Of a DNA stretch of 36,570 bases, positions 1 through 8,203 are shown piece after piece. This DNA is from AG41 sp035943095 (GTDB lineage Bacteria; Gemmatimonadota; Gemmatimonadetes; Gemmatimonadales; GWC2-71-9). The notes below the pieces were generated by a model. The model ran no database searches and was not told the DNA's origin. It saw only the letters and a program-made list of their open reading frames with translations. The stretch covers positions 1 to 36,570 of the forward strand of contig DASZCN010000131.1 of assembly GCA_035943095.1 (NCBI GenBank), in the 5' to 3' direction. The stretch's first letter is position 1; the number at the start of each line of letters is the position of its first letter. A program made the translations under genes and the position numbers.

Positions 1-2
1 TG

Positions 3-1889
3 TTGATCACCGAGACGCGCACCACGGCGTATTGGCAGCAGCCCGACCGTTATCAGGAAACGATCGTCGCCCGGCGCCAGTCGAGCAACCTGAACGCCCA
101 GGACAACCTGGTGACCGTGGGCGAGATCGTGAACTTCAACCGCGAACGGATCGTGCTCCGCCGATACTCGCTCGTCTCGCCGATCGCGGACGACGCGCTC
201 GAGTACTACAAGTACGGATTATTGGACACGCTCGCCGTCGACGGTCGTCGGGTATTCCGCCTCGCTCTCCGGCCCGAGTCCGACGCCTCGCCTCTGTTCG
301 TCGGCGTGATCGACATCGCCGATTCCACCTACGACGTGGTCGGCATCGACGTCGGCGTGAATCGCACCGTGCGGTTCAACTTCGTGCGGAACATCCGCTA
401 CCGGCAGCGGCTCGAGGACATGGGCGGCGGTCGCTGGATGCCCTACGAGATCCGCCTGACGGGCGAAGTGCACATCGGCGTGCCCCATCCCGGGATTCCC
501 GGTGATCTCGCCTTCGAGCATGTGGCCTCACTCGGCGACTTCCACTTCGACGACGGGCGTCCCCCGAGCGACCTGCGCGAGTTCCGCGTGGTGGTGAGCG
601 AGCAAGCGGATCATGCCGACAGCTCCGTGTGGGCGGGTCCCCGAGCGATTCCCCTCACACCGGCGGAGTCGAGCGCCTGGGCCCGGATCGACTCGCTCGA
701 GCGCGAGCCGCCGAGCTTCGGGGCCCGCGTGCTCGGTGGGGTCGGCACCGCCGTGTTCCTGAGCACGGACCCCGACTTCTTTCACTTCAACCGGGTGGAT
801 GGGGCGTACGTGGGCGCGGGCAACACGTGGCGCGCGAGCCCGAGCCTCACGCTCGACACCAAGCTGGGATATGCGACCGGGAGCGAGCGCTGGCAGTACC
901 GCGCCGGCGGGCAATTGCGGTTATCGGAGACGCAGCGCCTCTGGGTCGGCGCGTCGTACCACGACGAGACGGTCAACCGACCCACGTTCGTCAGCCGGGC
1001 CTACAACCCGACGTATCGCGCGCTGTTGTTCCGGGTCGATCCACGGGACTACTATCGCGGACGCGGCCTGACGCTCGCCGCGGGGACCAAGCTCCTCGCC
1101 TTCACCCGACTGGAGCTGCGCTACAACGACGAGCGCCAGATAGCGCTGCCCGTGGTCACGGACTACTCCGTCTTTTCGACGCGCCGAGTCCAACGGCCGA
1201 ACCCGACCATCGTGGACGGCACGCTGCGTTCGGTCTCCGGGACCTTCACGTACGATTCACGCTCGCGGCTCAAGACACCGGACATTGACGTCTACCTGCC
1301 CAGCCTCACGTGGACGCGCCTCACGCTCGGCGCCGAGATCGCAGCCCACGACGTGCTGGGCGGCGACTTTTCCTTCCGGCGCTACTCCGTCCTGATCGAG
1401 CGCCGCCAGCGCACACTGAACCTGGGGGTCACCACGTTCTCCGCGGCGGCCGGCATCGCGACCGGCTGGGTGCCGCCGCAGCGCTACTTCACCGTCGATT
1501 TCGGGATGCGGGCGCTGACATTCCAGACGGGTGGATTCAACACGCTGGGAGATACGAACTACGCGGGTACGCGAGCGGCCATGTTCACCGCCCGCCACGA
1601 CTTCGACCGCCTGCTGTTCGCGAAGAGCCGCTTGCCGCTGATCCGGAGCCTGCCGTTCACCTTGAGCGTGCACGGCGGTGTGTTTTGGACGGACTTCCAT
1701 AACCACCCGCCCAATCCGGGGGACTCGCTGCTGTTCACGGCGGCGCGCCCCTACACGGAGGCCGGGTTCGGGCTCGGCAACCTGACGCCGTTCCTGTCGC
1801 CGCTCAATCTGGCGGTGCACTTCACCTGGCAGCTGTCGTCGTATCCCACGCGCCGGTTCCGGTTCGGGTTGGGGCTAACGCGGACGTAG
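3..1889 (+). CDS. DUF5686-family outer-membrane beta-barrel protein, 5' partial
   Basis: The reading frame is open from the first bases of the window, so the true start lies upstream. The visible 628 residues match the layout of DUF5686 proteins: an N-terminal region with a 'VSPIADDALEYYKYGL' segment (roughly residues 58-74), then the 'VGIDVGVNR...NIRYRQRLED' region (about 113-140), then a long run of amphipathic strands typical of an outer-membrane barrel, ending in FRFGLGLTRT. Family members usually carry a carboxypeptidase-regulatory-like domain before this part; here it would lie outside the window. The function of the family is not established. It is thought to be an outer-membrane protein related to TonB-type barrels. 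The AraC gene follows after 17 bases on the same strand, but the two differ in base composition, so a functional link is not certain. Confidence 0.75.
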   Translation: MITETRTTAYWQQPDRYQETIVARRQSSNLNAQDNLVTVGEIVNFNRERIVLRRYSLVSPIADDALEYYKYGLLDTLAVDGRRVFRLALRPESDASPLFVGVIDIADSTYDVVGIDVGVNRTVRFNFVRNIRYRQRLEDMGGGRWMPYEIRLTGEVHIGVPHPGIPGDLAFEHVASLGDFHFDDGRPPSDLREFRVVVSEQADHADSSVWAGPRAIPLTPAESSAWARIDSLEREPPSFGARVLGGVGTAVFLSTDPDFFHFNRVDGAYVGAGNTWRASPSLTLDTKLGYATGSERWQYRAGGQLRLSETQRLWVGASYHDETVNRPTFVSRAYNPTYRALLFRVDPRDYYRGRGLTLAAGTKLLAFTRLELRYNDERQIALPVVTDYSVFSTRRVQRPNPTIVDGTLRSVSGTFTYDSRSRLKTPDIDVYLPSLTWTRLTLGAEIAAHDVLGGDFSFRRYSVLIERRQRTLNLGVTTFSAAAGIATGWVPPQRYFTVDFGMRALTFQTGGFNTLGDTNYAGTRAAMFTARHDFDRLLFAKSRLPLIRSLPFTLSVHGGVFWTDFHNHPPNPGDSLLFTAARPYTEAGFGLGNLTPFLSPLNLAVHFTWQLSSYPTRRFRFGLGLTRT

Positions 1890-1906
1890 GGGAGGTTCTC
1901 GCAGCC

Positions 1907-2728
1907 ATGGACAAGGACAGAAGCGATCCGCCGAACGCCGCGCCAAGCACGTTTGGCACGAGCCGGGTTGTGCTCTGCCGAGACGGCTTAGTGGTTTCGA
2001 CCGTGACGTTGAGCGCCGGACTCAAGTTTGGGCCGCATGCCCACGATCACGACCAGCTCTGTGTTGTCCTGGAAGGACACTATCAGGAAAGTTGTGATGC
2101 CAACGTTCTGCCGCTGTGCGCGGGCAATGTGTTGTGGCGTCCGGCCGGCGGGATACACTCCAACGTAGTCGGTGCCGAGGACGTCAGCGTCATTCTTGTG
2201 GATATTGAGCAGCCGCGTTCCCAAAAGCTCGGCCTCGGGTCGGCCGGCGGCGCCGCGTGCTTCGTGCTCGGATCCCTCGAAGAGATCTCCCGAGATCTTT
2301 CATGCGAGGTGCACCGCTCGGACCAGGCGTCTCGCGTTGCCATCGAAGGCTTGGTCTGCCTGCTCGCTGCACACATTGGCCGGCTGTGCGCGCTGCCCAG
2401 AGTTGCCATGCCCGAGTGGCTATGGAAGGCAAGGGAACTGATCCGATCCCGATATGCGCACAGGATCACCTTGTCGCAGGTCGCCGCTGCTTCAGGCGTT
2501 CACCCCGCGACGGTGGCGCTGGCATTCCGCCGGCACTTGGGGAAGTCCGTTGGCGAGTACGTCACGGACCTGCGTGTTGCGCACGCCAGAGATGAGATTG
2601 AAAGCACGCGCCGGCCGGTTGCTGAAATCGCACAAGAATCCGGATTCTACGACGAGTCGCACATGGGCCGCGTGTTCCGGCGACGCTTTGGCGTTTCTCC
2701 CGGCACGCTCCGCCGCCGCTCGATCTGA
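1907..2728 (+). CDS. AraC-family transcriptional regulator with N-terminal cupin domain
   Basis: This is a 273-residue regulator. Residues about 30-100 form a cupin-like sensor half with a histidine cluster (H44, H46, H48 in 'GPHAHDHDQ') that could bind a ligand or metal. Residues about 165-273 are the double helix-turn-helix of the AraC/XylS family: 'ITLSQVAAASGVHPATVALAFRRHLG' is the first HTH and 'PVAEIAQESGFYDESHMGRVFRRRFGVSPG' the second, which is the family signature. The ATG start follows the upstream stop by 17 bases with a GGAGG-like site before it. Base composition is visibly less GC-rich than the genes around it (about 52% in the 60 bases from 2041), as in the next gene, so the pair may have arrived together. 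The target is unknown; the downstream membrane protein is the simplest guess. Confidence 0.92.
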   Translation: MDKDRSDPPNAAPSTFGTSRVVLCRDGLVVSTVTLSAGLKFGPHAHDHDQLCVVLEGHYQESCDANVLPLCAGNVLWRPAGGIHSNVVGAEDVSVILVDIEQPRSQKLGLGSAGGAACFVLGSLEEISRDLSCEVHRSDQASRVAIEGLVCLLAAHIGRLCALPRVAMPEWLWKARELIRSRYAHRITLSQVAAASGVHPATVALAFRRHLGKSVGEYVTDLRVAHARDEIESTRRPVAEIAQESGFYDESHMGRVFRRRFGVSPGTLRRRSI

Positions 2729-2817
2729 CAGTGGCAGCACTACGAGTGTACCATTTGACGCTATTCCCATCCTATCCAACGGAGGTCGGAACCCGTACGG
2801 TTGGGCGGGAGGCTGCC

Positions 2818-3240
2818 ATGGCCACGACGTTACTCAAGCTTTCGCGAAGCGTCGCGAGCGTTCTGCTCGGATACATCGTAATCGTCGCCTGCACGATTAT
2901 CGGGTTCAAGCCGCTCGGTGTGATCGTGCACTTGCACGCCCCGCTCCACGTGCAAGTTGCGGGCGCGCTTGTCGCGATTGTCTCTGGGCTCCTGGGGGGA
3001 GTGACCGCTGCTCTTGTCGCCGGCAGGTATCCCGTACGACACGCTGCCGCCGTACTGATATTGCTTTGCGTCGATACGGGATTCGTCCTGTCGCGGGGCA
3101 GTCCGGACCCCCTGTGGTTCGATTTGTCGGGGAGTGCCACCCTCATGCTAGCCACCGTTTCTGGAGGCATCCTTGTTCGTCTGATCACTCGACGCAGCCA
3201 GATGAAGCATCCAGCCGATCGGGGCGGCACCGGCAGCTAG
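2818..3240 (+). CDS. Small integral membrane protein of unknown function
   Basis: I do not recognise the family. The 140-residue product has about four hydrophobic segments (roughly residues 12-32, 45-70, 74-92 and 100-120) and a short basic, soluble C-terminus ending in 'DRGGTGS'. The ATG at 2818 is preferred because GGGAGG sits at 2807-2812, five bases before it. An upstream in-frame GTG at 2731 would add 29 polar residues and has no clear ribosome site. It lies 89 bases downstream of the AraC gene on the same strand and shares its lower GC content, so it may be that regulator's target or part of one transferred unit. Its position just before a C/T-rich, T6-containing tract suggests transcription ends after it. 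Confidence 0.7.
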   Translation: MATTLLKLSRSVASVLLGYIVIVACTIIGFKPLGVIVHLHAPLHVQVAGALVAIVSGLLGGVTAALVAGRYPVRHAAAVLILLCVDTGFVLSRGSPDPLWFDLSGSATLMLATVSGGILVRLITRRSQMKHPADRGGTGS

Positions 3241-3256
3241 CCGTAGACGTGGGGTA

Positions 3257-3306
3257 CCTCTCCCTTCTCCCCTCTCCCTCTTTTTTACGTCCCTCTCCCC
3301 TTTTTT
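3257..3306. repeat. C/T-rich direct repeat ending in T6 runs, possible transcription end
   Basis: After the small membrane protein gene there are two adjacent near-copies of a CCCTCTCCC-type tract, each followed by TTTTTT (about 3270-3286 and 3291-3306). There is no stem-loop, so this is not a classical intrinsic terminator, but pyrimidine tracts of this kind can favour Rho-type or pause-driven termination. On the other strand it reads as A6-G4-AGAGGG, similar in flavour to the purine tracts in other gaps of this window. Confidence 0.5.
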
Positions 3307-3431
3307 CACCTGTTTCAACGCGTTACGTGCGCCCCTCCGGAGCGTCGAATCTTGACAGCGAGGCGCGCTTTCTCTATTAGGAGAGGTCGCGCCCTAGGAA
3401 GGTTTCACCGGAGAGCCATCGGAGGGCTCCC

Positions 3432-3791
3432 ATGCCGGACGTCCAGCAATGGGCGCGGGTCTGGACCAGACATAACTGCCACGTGCGCCGCGGCGCGTGG
3501 TATCCGCTGCTCCGCCTCACCGCCCAAGATGCCGTGATCGAAGTGAACCGACAGCCCGTCGGCGTGCCGCGGGAGTACATCCAAATCCTCCCCGTGCGGC
3601 CGTTGCTCTGGTCCGTGGTTCCGTTGCCAGGTGACGCGTTCGATGTCCCCCTCGACTGGGGCTCCCGCTACGCGGTGTGCCCGAACTGCAGCCAGCGGGC
3701 GGCGCTCCCCACGGATGTGCCGCGGATGCGGTGCCCGCGCTGCCAGCGGGTATTCGAGATCTCGGTGTCCGATGCGGAGTGGGGGGACTAA
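3432..3791 (+). CDS. Hypothetical protein with C-terminal zinc ribbon
   Basis: I do not recognise the family. The protein has 119 residues. The first 75 or so look like a small folded domain rich in Trp, Arg and Pro. The C-terminal part has two CxxC knuckles, 'CPNC' and 'CPRC', 18 residues apart (about residues 84-105), as in rubredoxin-like zinc ribbons of the MJ0042/zinc-ribbon type. The ATG is well supported by GGAGG at 3421-3425, six bases upstream. It stands alone between a C/T-rich tract and a G-rich tract and is convergent with the TonB receptor gene. A structural zinc site and cytoplasmic location are inferred; no role can be assigned. Confidence 0.75.
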   Translation: MPDVQQWARVWTRHNCHVRRGAWYPLLRLTAQDAVIEVNRQPVGVPREYIQILPVRPLLWSVVPLPGDAFDVPLDWGSRYAVCPNCSQRAALPTDVPRMRCPRCQRVFEISVSDAEWGD

Positions 3792-3793
3792 TA

Positions 3794-3822
3794 GGGAGCA
3801 GGGAGCAGGGAGAGGGACCGGG
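3794..3822 (+). repeat. G-quadruplex-type GGG tract between convergent genes
   Basis: Five GGG runs (3794, 3801, 3808, 3814 and 3820) are separated by loops AGCA, AGCA, AGA and ACC. This meets the usual G3-loop(1-7) pattern with one run to spare. It fills the 39-base gap between the zinc-ribbon gene and the convergent TonB receptor gene. Its GGGAGCAGGGA unit recurs in the gap at 27779-27801. Confidence 0.75.
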
Positions 3823-3830
3823 AGCAGACA

Positions 3831-6800
3831 CTAGTCGTTCAGCGCCGGCTCCGGAGATTTGAGTGCGCCTGGCAGCCTGCTCCACTGCTCTGCGGTGAGC
3901 ACAGCGCGGGCGCGCTCGAGAGCCCAACGCGCGTTGTCTCGAGCGGCGGCCAGTGTCAGGCTAGCGTCGAGCCCCTCCGGCAACACGCGGCTGCGCGCGT
4001 CGAGCGAATCTGCGATTCGCTGCAGCTCGGCGACCTGGTCTGGCGTGCAGCCCAGCGTATCCCGCAACCCCAGGATTAGGGCGATGGGATTGGTGGCCGG
4101 GGGGGGCGCGGGACGGTCCAGCGCTGGTGGCCGTGCATCGCGGAGGGTCCGGCGGATCCGGCCCGGACCGACGCTGAGGCGTCCCTGGAGCGCGACTTGG
4201 AACGGGACGCTGACTCCCCCGCTCGCGCTCGCGGTGGCGCCGAACCGACCGTTCACGGCGTAGCGGAATTGGCTCGTCGCCGGATCGAAGCCCTGCACGT
4301 ACAGGAGCACGGGGTCGGGCGCGCTGGCATAGCCCCACCCCCGAAGGTTCGCCGCGCCGTGGAGCCATTCATCGAGACCGCCCAGCAGATTGACGGTCAG
4401 GAGCGACACGGTGAGCCGCCGGTCCGACCCGAACCATTGGGGCCGCCAGTTGAGCTGCAGATCGAGCGAGGGTTGCCAGGGGCCGGTACACGAGTTACGC
4501 GCGGCGATCCGGCCGAGCTGGCCTTGGAGACACCCGCGAATGCTGGACGGCGCCGTGGCGAGCAGCGCCGACATGCCGTTCGCGACCGTGGGGTCCGCGG
4601 TCACCCCGGGATTGAAGACGAAGGCGCGGTCGTTCTTGGCGCCGTCGCCGTTGATGTCCGATCCGACGATCGGCGTGAACGGGACCCCCGAGATGAACGT
4701 GCCCACCGCGCCGATCTCGAGCGCCCGCGTGATGGGAACCGTCACGATCCCCACGAAGGCATGACGCCGCTCGAGACTGCTTCTGCTCCACTCGCGCGCG
4801 TTCGGATCGCCGCCGGTGCTCGGTGCCGCGAAGCCGGACGACGCCGCGCAGCACGAGAACGACGACTGGTCTCGGGCGCGCGTGAGGGTGTACCCGAGCC
4901 GAAACGCCGCGCCCCCCGAGGTCGCCCCCGTGATGGTCAGGGTGAGCTGCTTCGTGTCCGACTCGAGATCGGAGCCCACGAGCAGCACGTTGCCGAACTC
5001 GGGATGGAGGCGTGAGGCACTGGAGCTCACCGCGCCCGTGGCCGGGACGATCGAGTCGGCCGGCACATACACGGGGCGGCCCGCCTCGGCCGGGAGTGCG
5101 AACCGCGGCGTGGTGACCAGGTTCAGGTCGCGGAAGCCGTACTGACTCACGCCACGCGCGTAGCTACCCTCCAACGTCACCCAGTAGTTGCTGCGGCCGA
5201 AGCGTCGCACCAGGGCGAGGGATGCGCGCCGGGCGCGCGGCGCGCCGAAGCCGGGAGCGAACGCCGTCACGTCCGGACGGGGGGCGACGGTCACGGCGGC
5301 GGTGGTGTCCGTGCACGCCGACGGAATAGTGGACGGGTCCTGCGCGTAGCGCGACCAATCGGGTCTCGGCACCGCCGAGCCGACACAGGTGAGCTGGGTC
5401 TCTGCGCTCGCGAGCCCCGGGGCGCCCAGCGCGGCCGCGTACAGCGAGGTCGGGGTCAGGCTCCGGAAGTCCCCGGCTCCCCCCCTCAGGAAGGTGGTCT
5501 GTGGCCCGTCGGACCCGTCGCCCAACGCCCACGTGAAGCCGAGACGCGGCGAAACGTGCACCTCGCTCGGGATCCGATCGGTGCGCACACCGAACAGCGA
5601 ATCCACCGCGCGATTGTACTGCGGGGCGCCGCTGAAGCGAGTGGTTTCGAGTCGGACGCCGTACGTGAGCTGCAACCCCCCGCCCGCGCCCGGGCGCCAG
5701 GTATCACCAGCGTACACGGCGCTGTTCCAGGCGGTCCCCGGCTGGGCGACCGGCACGAGCGTCCGCGTGAACGTCGCTGGGCTGTCGGCGGCGAGCGCGG
5801 CCAGCGACGGGTAGATAAACGTCCCGAACTGGTTCGGCGTCTGGCTCTCCTCCAGCCGTGTCCCGATCACGTCGACGCCCACCTTCAGGCGATGCGCCGT
5901 GAGTCCCGGCAGCCACGAGAACTCGTCGGCGATCTCGAGGCTGCGGTTGTCGGTGTGCTGGGGCAGGCCGCCGTTGCCGCCGAACGCCAGGGCGGCCACG
6001 CCCTGACCACTGTTCGGCAGGTCCGATGTCACGACGACGAGCGCGTTCGGCAACGCGAGGAAGGGGCGCGTATCCCGACGCTGGCGCGCCACATAGCCGC
6101 GGAGCTCGTTGATGAAACGTCCGCCGAAGTACGACGTGAGCGAGGCCATCACGCCCCCGCCGCTCGCCGTACGCGTTCCGCCGGTCGCGGGAAGGGCGAG
6201 GGTACCCACGCGCGTCGGCTCCTGGGACTCCCAACTGCCGTCCAGTCGCAGCATGAGGGTGTGCGCGTCGCTCGCCTGCCAATCGAGACGCAGCAGCCCG
6301 AGCGTGTTGTTCGTGGCGCGCTCGTCGTATTGGTTGGAAAGCGTCACGGGGACTCCTGCCGCGCTGGCCAGCGCGACAAACCGCGCGGCGGAATCGGGGC
6401 TCACACCCAACCGCACCAGCGTGCCGGGGTCGGCGCTGGCGAGCGAGGGCAGCGCCTGATCGCGCCAGCGTCCCTGGAGGGCGGCGAACGCGAAAAGCTT
6501 GTTGGGGACGATCGGACCGCCGATGCCGCCGCCCAGCTGGTTCTGCGTCGCGCCCTGGCCGAACGGCGACGTCGTAGCCTCGCCCCACGCGAGGTCGCGG
6601 TCGCGCAGCGCGTACGTGAACGATCCCTGCGGCACGTTGGTCCCCAGGCGCGTCGTGGACGTGACCAGCCCGCCCGAGTACTGACCGCGGGCCACGTCGT
6701 ATGCGTTGGTGACGACCCGAATCGAGCGGACGGCGTCCTGCGGGACGCTCGCCGTGCCGAACGACAGGCCGTCCAGCGTGACGTTGTTCGCGGTGGGCCG

Positions 6801-7355
6801 CTGTCCGGCGACGGAGAACGCCGTCGCGGTGGAATCGCTTGCGCGAATCCCCAGCACACCGGGCTGCAAGGTCGCGATCGTGTTCAGATCGGAGGCGTCG
6901 ATCGGTAAGCGCGCGAGCTGCTCGGGGTTGTAACTACGGCCGGTGGAGCCCGGCCCCACGCCATCGCTGCGAGCGCTGGACCGGGCGCTCACGGTGACGG
7001 GCTCGAGCGGCACCGCGAGCACCCCCATGCGGATGGTCGCTTCGATGCGGTCTTCGTCCGCCTGGCGGACGACCGTGACCTGTGCCGGCGCCATGCCGAT
7101 GAAGCGAGCCGTGAGCTCGTAGCGCCCGCCACCGTCGGGAAAAACGATGGTGTAGTGCCCGCGCACGTCGGTGGTCCGCTGGCGCGACACGCGCGTCTCG
7201 AGCGAGGTCGCCACGACGATGGCTCCCGCGAGGGGCTGGCTGTCGGGTCCGGTGACCGTGCCGGTGATGATGTCGGTCGTCGCGCCGACCTGTGCGGCCG
7301 TCGCGCGCGGCACGGTCAGCGCGAGCGCGACCACGAACGCCGCACGCGTCGTCAT
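3831..7355 (-). CDS. Oar-like TonB-dependent receptor with a C-terminal Spy/CpxP-like tail
   Basis: This is a 1174-residue outer-membrane receptor. A signal peptide (residues 1 to about 21, 'VPRATAAQ') is followed by a carboxypeptidase-regulatory-like beta-sandwich (about 27-115, 'ITGTVTGPDSQPLAGAIVV'), a plug domain (about 125-250, with 'NNVTLDGLSF' and 'GQYSGGLV') and a long barrel. This is the Oar/CarboxypepD_reg-TonB layout. The barrel does not end the protein. A proline-rich linker (about 1072-1088) leads to a helical tail of about 85 residues ('LGLRDTLGCTPDQVAELQRIADSLDA', '...VLTAEQWSRLP') that looks like the LTxxQ repeats of Spy/CpxP periplasmic chaperones. The ATG overlaps the ATP-grasp stop as ATGA, so the gene is the last of a seven-gene chain. 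Its likely job is energised transport at the outer membrane, or secretion as proposed for Oar, of that operon's product. The substrate is unknown. Confidence 0.9.
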   Translation of the reverse strand: MTTRAAFVVALALTVPRATAAQVGATTDIITGTVTGPDSQPLAGAIVVATSLETRVSRQRTTDVRGHYTIVFPDGGGRYELTARFIGMAPAQVTVVRQADEDRIEATIRMGVLAVPLEPVTVSARSSARSDGVGPGSTGRSYNPEQLARLPIDASDLNTIATLQPGVLGIRASDSTATAFSVAGQRPTANNVTLDGLSFGTASVPQDAVRSIRVVTNAYDVARGQYSGGLVTSTTRLGTNVPQGSFTYALRDRDLAWGEATTSPFGQGATQNQLGGGIGGPIVPNKLFAFAALQGRWRDQALPSLASADPGTLVRLGVSPDSAARFVALASAAGVPVTLSNQYDERATNNTLGLLRLDWQASDAHTLMLRLDGSWESQEPTRVGTLALPATGGTRTASGGGVMASLTSYFGGRFINELRGYVARQRRDTRPFLALPNALVVVTSDLPNSGQGVAALAFGGNGGLPQHTDNRSLEIADEFSWLPGLTAHRLKVGVDVIGTRLEESQTPNQFGTFIYPSLAALAADSPATFTRTLVPVAQPGTAWNSAVYAGDTWRPGAGGGLQLTYGVRLETTRFSGAPQYNRAVDSLFGVRTDRIPSEVHVSPRLGFTWALGDGSDGPQTTFLRGGAGDFRSLTPTSLYAAALGAPGLASAETQLTCVGSAVPRPDWSRYAQDPSTIPSACTDTTAAVTVAPRPDVTAFAPGFGAPRARRASLALVRRFGRSNYWVTLEGSYARGVSQYGFRDLNLVTTPRFALPAEAGRPVYVPADSIVPATGAVSSSASRLHPEFGNVLLVGSDLESDTKQLTLTITGATSGGAAFRLGYTLTRARDQSSFSCCAASSGFAAPSTGGDPNAREWSRSSLERRHAFVGIVTVPITRALEIGAVGTFISGVPFTPIVGSDINGDGAKNDRAFVFNPGVTADPTVANGMSALLATAPSSIRGCLQGQLGRIAARNSCTGPWQPSLDLQLNWRPQWFGSDRRLTVSLLTVNLLGGLDEWLHGAANLRGWGYASAPDPVLLYVQGFDPATSQFRYAVNGRFGATASASGGVSVPFQVALQGRLSVGPGRIRRTLRDARPPALDRPAPPPATNPIALILGLRDTLGCTPDQVAELQRIADSLDARSRVLPEGLDASLTLAAARDNARWALERARAVLTAEQWSRLPGALKSPEPALND

Positions 7356-8203
7356 GCCAGCGTCTCCTGCAGGACGGGCTCGCCGCGAGCTGCGCGTTCC
7401 GCCGCCGCGTAGAAATACTCCGCCAGCAGCCGGGGCGCGTCCGGCACGCCCTTGTACCCGGGGATGCTGCTCATGTCCACGACGTACGGGCGCCCGTCAC
7501 TCTCGATGATGTCCACGCCGTACAGGTCGATACCGAACGCGCGGCCACAGCGGAGTGCGATCGCGCGCAGCTCCGGCGTGAGTGTGAAGGGCTCGCCCTG
7601 CCGCTCGGCTTCGGTCTCGCGTGGAAAGACTTTTTTCACGCCGAAGAGCCGGTCGCCGATCGCATAGATCTTCCGATCGCGTCCGTCCGACCGCAGGTAG
7701 CGCTGCGCGAAGAGCGGTGCATGATCACGCGTCTGCGCACGAGCCAGTTCGTCGGCGGTCGCGGCGACGCAAACGTCGTGGCCGCCGGCTCCCTGGTATG
7801 GCTTCACCACGAGCGGACCGTCGGCAAGCAGGGGGACGAGCTCCTCCAGGGTCGACGCCACGTACGTCGGCGGGATCGGCACGCCGGCGCCCTGCAGGAT
7901 TCGGGACGCGACGATCTTGTCGCGGAGCGCGGCGGACACGGGATAGGGATTCACGATGACGGCGCCCTGCTGATGCAGCGCTCCCGCCAGGCTGAACGCG
8001 AGGCCGCTCATCTTCCGGTGCACATAGAGATCGTGCTCGACCCTGACGGTCGAGAGGTCGATGGCTCGCTCTGCGGGGTAGATGACGTCGACGACCGCCC
8101 CCGCGTCGCCGAGCATGCGCAGGACCATCGCCATATGACTCGTGCTGTACCGCGTGCAGTGCGAGCGCGGCAGCAGGAGCCCGATCCGGGGCCGCCGCGT
8201 CAC
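7352..8203 (-). CDS. ATP-grasp ligase (RimK/glutathione-synthetase-like fold)
   Basis: The 283-residue protein has an ATP-grasp layout: an N-terminal pre-ATP domain (1 to about 90), 'DKIVASRILQGAGVPIPPTYV' with K96, the ATP-binding 'LVVKPYQGAGG' with K134, and the metal region 'YGVDIIESDGRPYVVDMSSIPGYKG' with D231 and D243. Such enzymes join a carboxylate to an amine, hydroxyl or thiol through an acyl phosphate. In the usual (D/E)xN metal motif the Asn is replaced by Ser (D243-M-S245), which is odd. The start is the GTG at 8203, whose GTGA overlaps the upstream stop. A longer frame would run 27 codons into the previous gene. The stop overlaps the TonB receptor ATG. It probably adds an amino acid or similar group to the operon's product; substrates are unknown. 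Confidence 0.85.
   Translation of the reverse strand: MTRRPRIGLLLPRSHCTRYSTSHMAMVLRMLGDAGAVVDVIYPAERAIDLSTVRVEHDLYVHRKMSGLAFSLAGALHQQGAVIVNPYPVSAALRDKIVASRILQGAGVPIPPTYVASTLEELVPLLADGPLVVKPYQGAGGHDVCVAATADELARAQTRDHAPLFAQRYLRSDGRDRKIYAIGDRLFGVKKVFPRETEAERQGEPFTLTPELRAIALRCGRAFGIDLYGVDIIESDGRPYVVDMSSIPGYKGVPDAPRLLAEYFYAAAERAARGEPVLQETLA

Noticed and set aside
2731..2817. Longer start (GTG 2731) for the small membrane protein
   Set aside because: No ribosome site, while GGGAGG precedes ATG 2818 at correct spacing.
5556..6908. 450-codon plus-strand frame opposite the Oar-like receptor
   Set aside because: Arg/Gly/Ala-rich shadow with no recognisable domain.
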